DNA of 64,000 bases from Nemertoderma westbladi (Eukaryota; Xenacoelomorpha; Nemertodermatida; Nemertodermatidae), in the NCBI GenBank assembly GCA_032718475.1, contig JAUCBJ010006708.1, forward strand, positions 24,182 to 88,181. The letters run 5' to 3'. A program made the position numbers and the translations under genes. Within the stretch, counting starts at the first letter, position 1. The number at the start of each line of letters is the position of its first letter. Of the stretch, positions 58,409 to 64,000 are shown piece by piece. The notes under the pieces were generated by a model that saw only the letters and a program-made list of their open reading frames with translations, made no database searches and was not told the DNA's origin.

Positions 58409-59650
58409 CAGGGTTGATAAAAATCATGATTTTTTTTTAATCAAAAAAATCAGATTTTTTTTATTTAAATCAGATTTATTTGATTTAAATCAGATTTTTT
58501 TTCATTTAAATCGGGTGACTAAAAAGCAAAGACCCAAATAACAAAGACCTGTATGAAACACATGTGTTAACTTTCGTTTATTGTTTTGGTTCCCCAAACA
58601 CGCCTCTGTAACCTGCTCCTTTACTAACCTGCTCCTGTAAATGGCAATGGGACCTAACGCTATATGGCAATGGGACCTAATCCCCTTTAGGACGTAACGC
58701 GACTTTATATCTTTGTTTTGTACAGGTGCCAAAGAGCGTTAGGTTACATTGCATTTAAAGGAACAGGTTAGTAAAGGAGCATGTTACAGAGGCTTGTTGG
58801 GGGAACCAAAACAATAAACGAAAGTTAACACATGTTTCAAAGATTATGCAGGTCTTTATTATTTAGGTCTTTGGTCTTTGTTTTGTAGTCACCCATTTAA
58901 ATCACTTTTTTCTTATTTAAATCAGATTTTTTTATTTAAATCAGATTTTATATTTAAACAATCGGAAGACTTCTGGCTTCATCAATGCACTAATGTTTAA
59001 AAAAAAACCGAAAAACCGGGATCCCAGCGAAATATCGAATCTCAATTCCGACTTTTTTGAAACGGGATCCCGAAGTTTAAATGGTTAAATAAATTTGTTG
59101 AACATCTAAAAAAAGTTCCAGCAGAACGGAAATGTTTTGATTATATCTAATTTTTATTTCAGTAAACCATCCAGTAATCAATTATAAGATAATTTTAATA
59201 TAACTTTATCTTACTAATATTTCAGAAAAGTTTAAAATAAAGTGAGTGTTACTGAAAACCTGCCTCATATACTATTAACTTTGATGAATTTAATCCAAAA
59301 TTGCAATACCGATCCCGTAAAACGGGATCTCGAGAGGAATAATCCCGGTCCCGATCCCGGAAATCCCGAAAAGTCTGAATTCGAATATAAACTAAATAAA
59401 CAACAAACTGAATAGAACTCTAAAGTACAACTTAATTAATGGGCCTGTGAATACTGTATGGTATTGGAAATGCGAGATGATACTGTATTTTCATGCAAAT
59501 ATTTAGGTAATTTGAATCATTTATTAATAATCAGTAATGCAATGTTTATCCTGGCCTTAAAGCATGATTGATAAAATTCATGATTTTAAAAAAATCAAAA
59601 CTATCTGATTTTTTTTTATTTTTATATGTGATTTAATTCAAACAACCCTG
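58409..59650. mobile_element. non-autonomous hAT-like element inserted in the LINE
   Basis: The exact 8-bp duplication CATGGGTG lies at 58401-58408 and 59651-59658. Ends are cagggttgataaaaatcatg on the left and, read inward, cagggttgtttgaattaaat on the right. CAGGGTTG ends with 8-bp duplications are typical of hAT. The interior is T/A-rich (repeated atttaaatcagattttttt) with no transposase, and contains a second transposon at 58513-58894. The interrupted LINE gives an independent proof of both boundaries. Confidence 0.85.
58513..58894. mobile_element. Mutator-like (MULE) short element, nested in the hAT-like element
   Basis: The 382-bp element is flanked by the exact 9-bp duplication ATTTAAATC (58504-58512 and 58895-58903). 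Inverted arms of about 130 bp begin gggtgactaaaaagcaaaga on the left and, read inward, gggtgactacaaaacaaaga on the right. The arms contain cgtttattgttttggtt and cctctgtaacctgctccttt, the core of the 68-bp satellite at 17648-18562. The target sequence is itself a repeated motif of the hAT-like element, so chance similarity at the boundary is possible, but the arms are clear. Confidence 0.7.
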
Positions 59651-59741
59651 CATGGGTGATAGGGAGTTGTGGCGGCGCAATTTTGTCGACAAGCCGGCAC
59701 AGCATTTTTAAAAATGCAGCTGCAATGCAGCATGCCGATCC
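59651..59741 (+). pseudogene. 3' end of the interrupted LINE
   Basis: It encodes MGDRELWRRNFVDKPAQHF and a TAA, then the 3' sequence aaatgcagctgcaatgcagc and atgccgatcc. The same end, reversed, is seen at 56687-56770. The first eight bases are the target duplication of the hAT-like insertion. Confidence 0.85.
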
Positions 59742-60684
59742 TGGCTAGTTGGCATTCGGGATACCTGATTTTTCATTTGTCAGAAAAACTTGTCAAAGAT
59801 TACAGTAGTGACGATATGAAACTTGGTTTTGAAAATTTCAGATCAGTTTATAGGTCTATTTATTGTAAGGGAATGTTATATTAAATTTGGTAATGGATCA
59901 TCATTTTACAGTAACGGATTCAAAACAAAACTTGGGAAAAAGACTCCTGGGAAAATTCTAAGAGATACAAAATATCAAAATTGCTGTAGCTCCTATATAA
60001 TAATTCAAGGCTATTCATTTGAATCAGTGCAATGAGATGAGTCATATTTCAGTTAATGATGCAACTAATGCTTCATATTTTTCATCAAAATTATTATTAT
60101 ACAGTATATCTTGTGTTTTATCAGTGTCCACGATATATTAGTTAGGTGCGGCTCCAATTCTTGGACTGTGTTAATTTATTTTCCCCCGGCACTTTAGAAT
60201 TATCCGGATTGGTTTTGAAACGTTGCTTTAATATGATAATTTCACTATGACTCCTTTCATTATCTTTTCATAAGATCAAAATTTCTAAAATGATCGCATA
60301 ATTAACATTTTTATATTTAATTTCTCCTACGCGGATAGAATTCACTCAAGGGAATTATTTATGTGGGTTTAAGTTACTCTGAGCAGCCTATCATTATAGT
60401 GAATTTTAATTGTTTTGAATTTTAACAATTGTTAATTATTAATCTGACGCATATTATATTTATTGTTTCACTAACTAATTTCACCAATTTACAACCCAAA
60501 TTAAATTTGCCACAGTTTGAGTTTGTGTTTTATGTATTTTATTATATCTCAACAATAGACGAAACGAGGAAATATTCTAATAACGATTGTCTATCTATGT
60601 GTAAGTTTTCCATTTCACCATTCTTATTCGTTTCAGTCTGGGAATAAATTTCGGTTTGCCTATGTTTCATTAGACTAGTTGTCA
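59742..60684. other. noncoding stretch, no supported gene
   Basis: AT-rich DNA with two overlapping short + ORFs (59669-59884, 59823-60035), neither with a domain. It may be an old repeat but no family is recognised. Confidence 0.4.
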
Positions 60685-62172
60685 ATGTCCAGGTAAGAAA
60701 CCATTAGGTTTCCATGACAATACAAAATTATCGGGTTAGGACTTTGTATAAAGTACTTTCAAAAGAAAGTATAAGTTAGGACTTTAGCGCTCCCGGAGTT
60801 TATGCAAACGGTTTTATTTTTGTGTTCGATGTGAAATTGGTTATTTGCGAAACTGAGGGGTATTCGCAATCAATATTTTCGGTCTTACAATCATTTAGCA
60901 CTTAGTACAAATTGAATATAAGTGTGATTGACTAACCAACGAAAATTAAAATAACACGAGAGAAAGTAAAAAACATTATTGATAATAGGTAAAAAAAATT
61001 AAAATATAGCAGACAATAAAAGTCAGAAAAACCGACGTAATGATTTATGTAAAGGAACTTTCATATTTTACCGATTTATAACTGATGTTACACGAATAAT
61101 GATTGAATTGTATTATTTTTTCCTGCAAATATTGTAAATTGATAAAAGTGAAACTATAACTATTTTACATGATTGTGTGAAAGGTTTCACATAAGCAGTA
61201 TTTATGTACCGAGCGAGGGTGGCGAGGGATGTTTCCATAAATATACAAGGGTCATTCATTCATAAACGTTGACAGTGCCCTTTTCACAAAATGGTGCCAT
61301 TTTGTTAAATTATGTCAATTTAAGGGCGTTCTGAATGCTTAATTATTAGCGTTAATATTGTAATGTTTAGGAATATTAATGAAATTCATATCCTTTTTAT
61401 GCAATTAATTGCAGTTGGTACATCAACTAAACTTACACTTCGCCTAAAATCAATGGTTATCAGTAATGGGAAATACTATCAATATTTGTTATAGAAGTTT
61501 ATTGTTACTAAGTTAGTGATTATTACTTAGCTGCGTTACGAGGATATCACCACATCGAGAAGTTGTTAATTTTCATAAAAATAGCGCACGTTTAGGTACG
61601 CCTATAATGCACTAATTATTGCAATTTACCTGCTATAAAAGAAAAGGCAACTTTGTGGAATAAAATTACGCATTACTCTACATAAAAACAAATAGAGTTT
61701 TCTCTTTAACCATAAAATTGTTTCACTAATATTTTCACAAATTTAGAACCTCAATTTGGGGTATCTCAACAATTAGACCGGATGAATTTTGAAATAACGA
61801 TTGTCAATATATCTAGGTATTTCCATTCCACGGCAATCACTCACTACATAATAATATGTCGCCTGTGCAATAAATTGAAATACATTGTATGGATGTCCAG
61901 GTAAGAAACCATTACGTTTCCATGACAATACACAGTTATCGGGTTAGGACTTTGTATAGAGTACTTTCAAAGACTATCTAAAAGTAATAAGTTAAGACTT
62001 TAGCGCCCCCGCAGTTTGTGCAAAACGCTTTTATTATTAGGTTATACGTGTACAATTGGCTATTCGCGAAACGGAGGGGTATTCGCAATTAACATTCAGC
62101 GAGTTAGCGTATTAGGGTATTTGCGGTCTTATAATCATTTAGCACTTGGTAGTTGGTACAAATGGAATGTAA
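60685..62172 (+). repeat. diverged direct repeat pair, about 240-280 bp, offset about 1.21 kb
   Basis: Segments 60685-60925 and 61893-62172 share gtccaggtaagaaaccatta, tttccatgacaatacac/aa, atcgggttaggactttgtat, gactttagcgc and gaggggtattcgcaat. Weaker similarity extends upstream of each (about 60460 and 61715). The copies differ by many substitutions and indels. Between them is AT-rich noncoding DNA. Confidence 0.75.
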
Positions 62173-62473
62173 GTGTAAGAAGTGTGTTTGTAAGTTAGCA
62201 TTATGGCCATTCCATACTCTTGAGTGTTTAAGTGTGTTTGAAAAGTACCAGTTCCCATAATGCCGCTAAGGGGGGCCAAGTTTTTCATACACATGACACA
62301 CTGGACTGCAAAAGTGGTAAAATGCTAACTTGTGGGAAATGGTCTAAAAAACGTTTTGACAAAGTTTCAGATTGCAAGGACCACGAGTTAGCACTTTGAG
62401 TTAGCACTTTGGAAAAGTTAGCACAATAGCGGAAAAAGAGCTTGCAAAGTTAGCCCTTTGGTATATTTGCCAA

Positions 62474-62485
62474 CACACACACACA

Positions 62486-62562
<77 letters not shown>

Positions 62563-62598
62563 CACACACACCCCCCCCCACACACACACACACACACA
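62474..62598. repeat. (AC)n microsatellite flanked by an inverted repeat
   Basis: A long AC run with short CCCC interruptions. Left (about 62360-62460) and right (about 62625-62665) flanks contain complementary words (agttagcactttgg and ccaaagtgctaact; gaaaaagagc and gctctttttc), so the run lies in the loop of an imperfect palindrome. Confidence 0.8.
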
Positions 62599-63189
62599 TG
62601 AATACCGGCAAACCACTCGAAACGCTAACGTGCTCTTTTTCGTCCAAAGTGCTAACTGTTCCAGACGCATGCAAATCAACTATACACCTAACTAACAAAT
62701 TCTCTGGAAGGTCGCTAGAGTACAAGGGTGGTAAAGACTACACATATACCATAGCCCTAACTGCATTGTCTATTAATGTTGTGCTAACTGCAAACCAGAA
62801 CAGTATTACTATACACCTAACTGCAAGGTCTAATTAATGTTGTGCTAACTGCAAACCCGAACAGTATCATTATACACCTAACTGCAAGGTCTAATTAATG
62901 TTGTGCTAACTGCAAACCCGAACAGTATTATTATACACCTAACTGCATGGTCTATTTAATGTTGATCTAACTGCAAACCCGAACAGTATTATTATACACC
63001 TAACTGCATGGTCTAATTAATGTTGTGCTAACTGCAAACCCGAACAGTATTATTATACACCTAACTGCATGGTTTATTCCTGTTGTAGGCCTACTAACTA
63101 AGTGTTTAAACAGGATCAAACATTTCAGCATCTGTAATTCGTCTCGTGATCCTTATTTTGGCATTCGGCCAATTCGGCATTCGTGGGAC
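62599..63189 (+). repeat. block B copy 2: conserved segment and 61-bp minisatellite
   Basis: The conserved segment starts ccggcaaaccactcgaaacg at 62605. About five minisatellite units lie at 62770-63085. A shared tail (ggatcaaacatttcagcatc and onward) leads into LINE coding sequence. Compared with copy 1 it has one more unit and a few point changes. Confidence 0.8.
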
Positions 63190-64000
63190 CATGGAGCCCA
63201 TAGGATACCCGAACGATAATTGAAGAGTTATCAAAAAAGAAAGATAGGCATCTGGCTGTTATCTTTGTTAAATTCTTCAAGGGCTTTGATTCAGTTTCTA
63301 TCTCACGTATGTTCAGCATAGTTTCATTATATGGGATTCCTGATGAAATTATTGCAGCAATTAGATCAGTATACGATGGTTCGACAACATTTGTGTCTAC
63401 TGTTGACGGTGACACAGAACCATTTGAAGTGTTATGGGGCGTCCTCCAAGGAGACACACTTGCACCATTCTTGTTCATTATTGTGGTTGACTATGTTCTA
63501 CGCACGTCCTTAGATCATTATAAAGATGATGGGGTGATGATAACTCCACCTACTGGCTCCAGAAGTCGAGGAAATCCTGCAAGTACCTAACTGATCTAGA
63601 CTTTGCTGATGACTTAGGAGTACTCTCAGAATCACTAGAGGGAGCCCAACGGCTCCTCAGCTCATTAGAACATGCTGCTTCTAGTGTTGGTCTTTTTATT
63701 AACTCCAGAAAGACCAAAATTTTGACAGTTAACTTTGAAAGTCCTCAGCAAGTTTCTGATCGGATGAGCATAAGCTCAAAGGATGGTATGCTTGAGCATG
63801 TGGACGACTTCTGTTACCTGGGATTATGGATCCGGAAGTCAGATGAGGACCTTCGAATACGTAAGGGAAAGGCATGGGCAGCCTTGAATAGGCTTTCCAG
63901 GATTTGGAAGTCACCGAGAATTAATCGGAAACTTAAGGTCCGATTATTTAGAGCAGCAGTAGTTCCAGTACCTCTCTATGAGAGTCCATGTTGGGCTCTA
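63190..64000 (+). pseudogene. LINE (RTE-type) reverse transcriptase, runs off the window
   Basis: The order of motifs is RHLAVIFVKFFKGFDSVS, YGIPDEIIAAIRSVYDGST, GVLQGDTLAPFLF, LDFADDLGVLSESLEG, GLFINSRKTKIL, DDFCYLGLWIRKSDED and CWAL at the edge. Motif A has Lys in place of the catalytic Asp (FVK rather than FVD), and a 1-base deletion near 63583 (gcaagtacc for gccaagtacc) breaks the frame before FADD. The copy is therefore inactive. It is the same family as the copies at 56.4-59.7 kb and continues beyond base 64000. Confidence 0.85.

Overview
This window looks like repeat-dominated nuclear DNA from an animal, most likely an invertebrate. The evidence is a BEL/Pao retrotransposon, RTE-type LINE fragments, hAT-like and Mutator-like non-autonomous DNA transposons, GT/AG introns, AATAAA signals and a secreted Ly6/uPAR-type protein gene. 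No prokaryotic gene organisation, rRNA, tRNA or CRISPR array was seen. Species cannot be fixed from sequence alone.

Layout. 0-3.3 kb: uninterrupted 3' part of a BEL/Pao pol polyprotein, followed by a possible LTR. 4.9-6.0 kb: an unrecognised Cys-rich ORF set broken by stops and a frame change. 8.1-11.6 kb: two hAT-like elements with 8-bp target duplications and pentanucleotide-rich ends; the second contains a Mutator-like element with a perfect 9-bp duplication. 12.2-18.6 kb: satellites, namely a 48-bp array of about 64 units and a 68-bp array of about 13 units. The 68-bp unit resembles the terminal repeat of another Mutator-like element at 58.5 kb. 20.2-20.6 kb: a frameshifted reverse transcriptase remnant. 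20.7-21.6 kb: the best conventional cellular gene, a two-exon Ly6/uPAR-like secreted protein with 10 cysteines.

23.6-54.0 kb is the most unusual part. A 482-bp block is followed by a 37-bp array of about 57 copies. Then come about 13 kb of 30-bp minisatellite in which a 129-bp, phase-symmetric, splice-flanked minus-strand exon candidate recurs seven times. After a short unique stretch the same 482-bp block returns, followed by a 12.7-kb array of about 344 copies of the 37-bp unit. The very long ORFs over these arrays are by-products of stop-free repeats and are not called as genes.

54-64 kb: two long imperfect hairpins, G-homopolymer clusters, and copies of one LINE in several orientations. 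One LINE copy holds a hAT-like element, which in turn holds a Mutator-like element, each step marked by a target-site duplication. The window ends inside another LINE copy.

Little here works as a pathway. The Ly6-like gene and possibly the repeated-exon locus are the cellular candidates. Most of the rest is transposon or tandem-repeat DNA.
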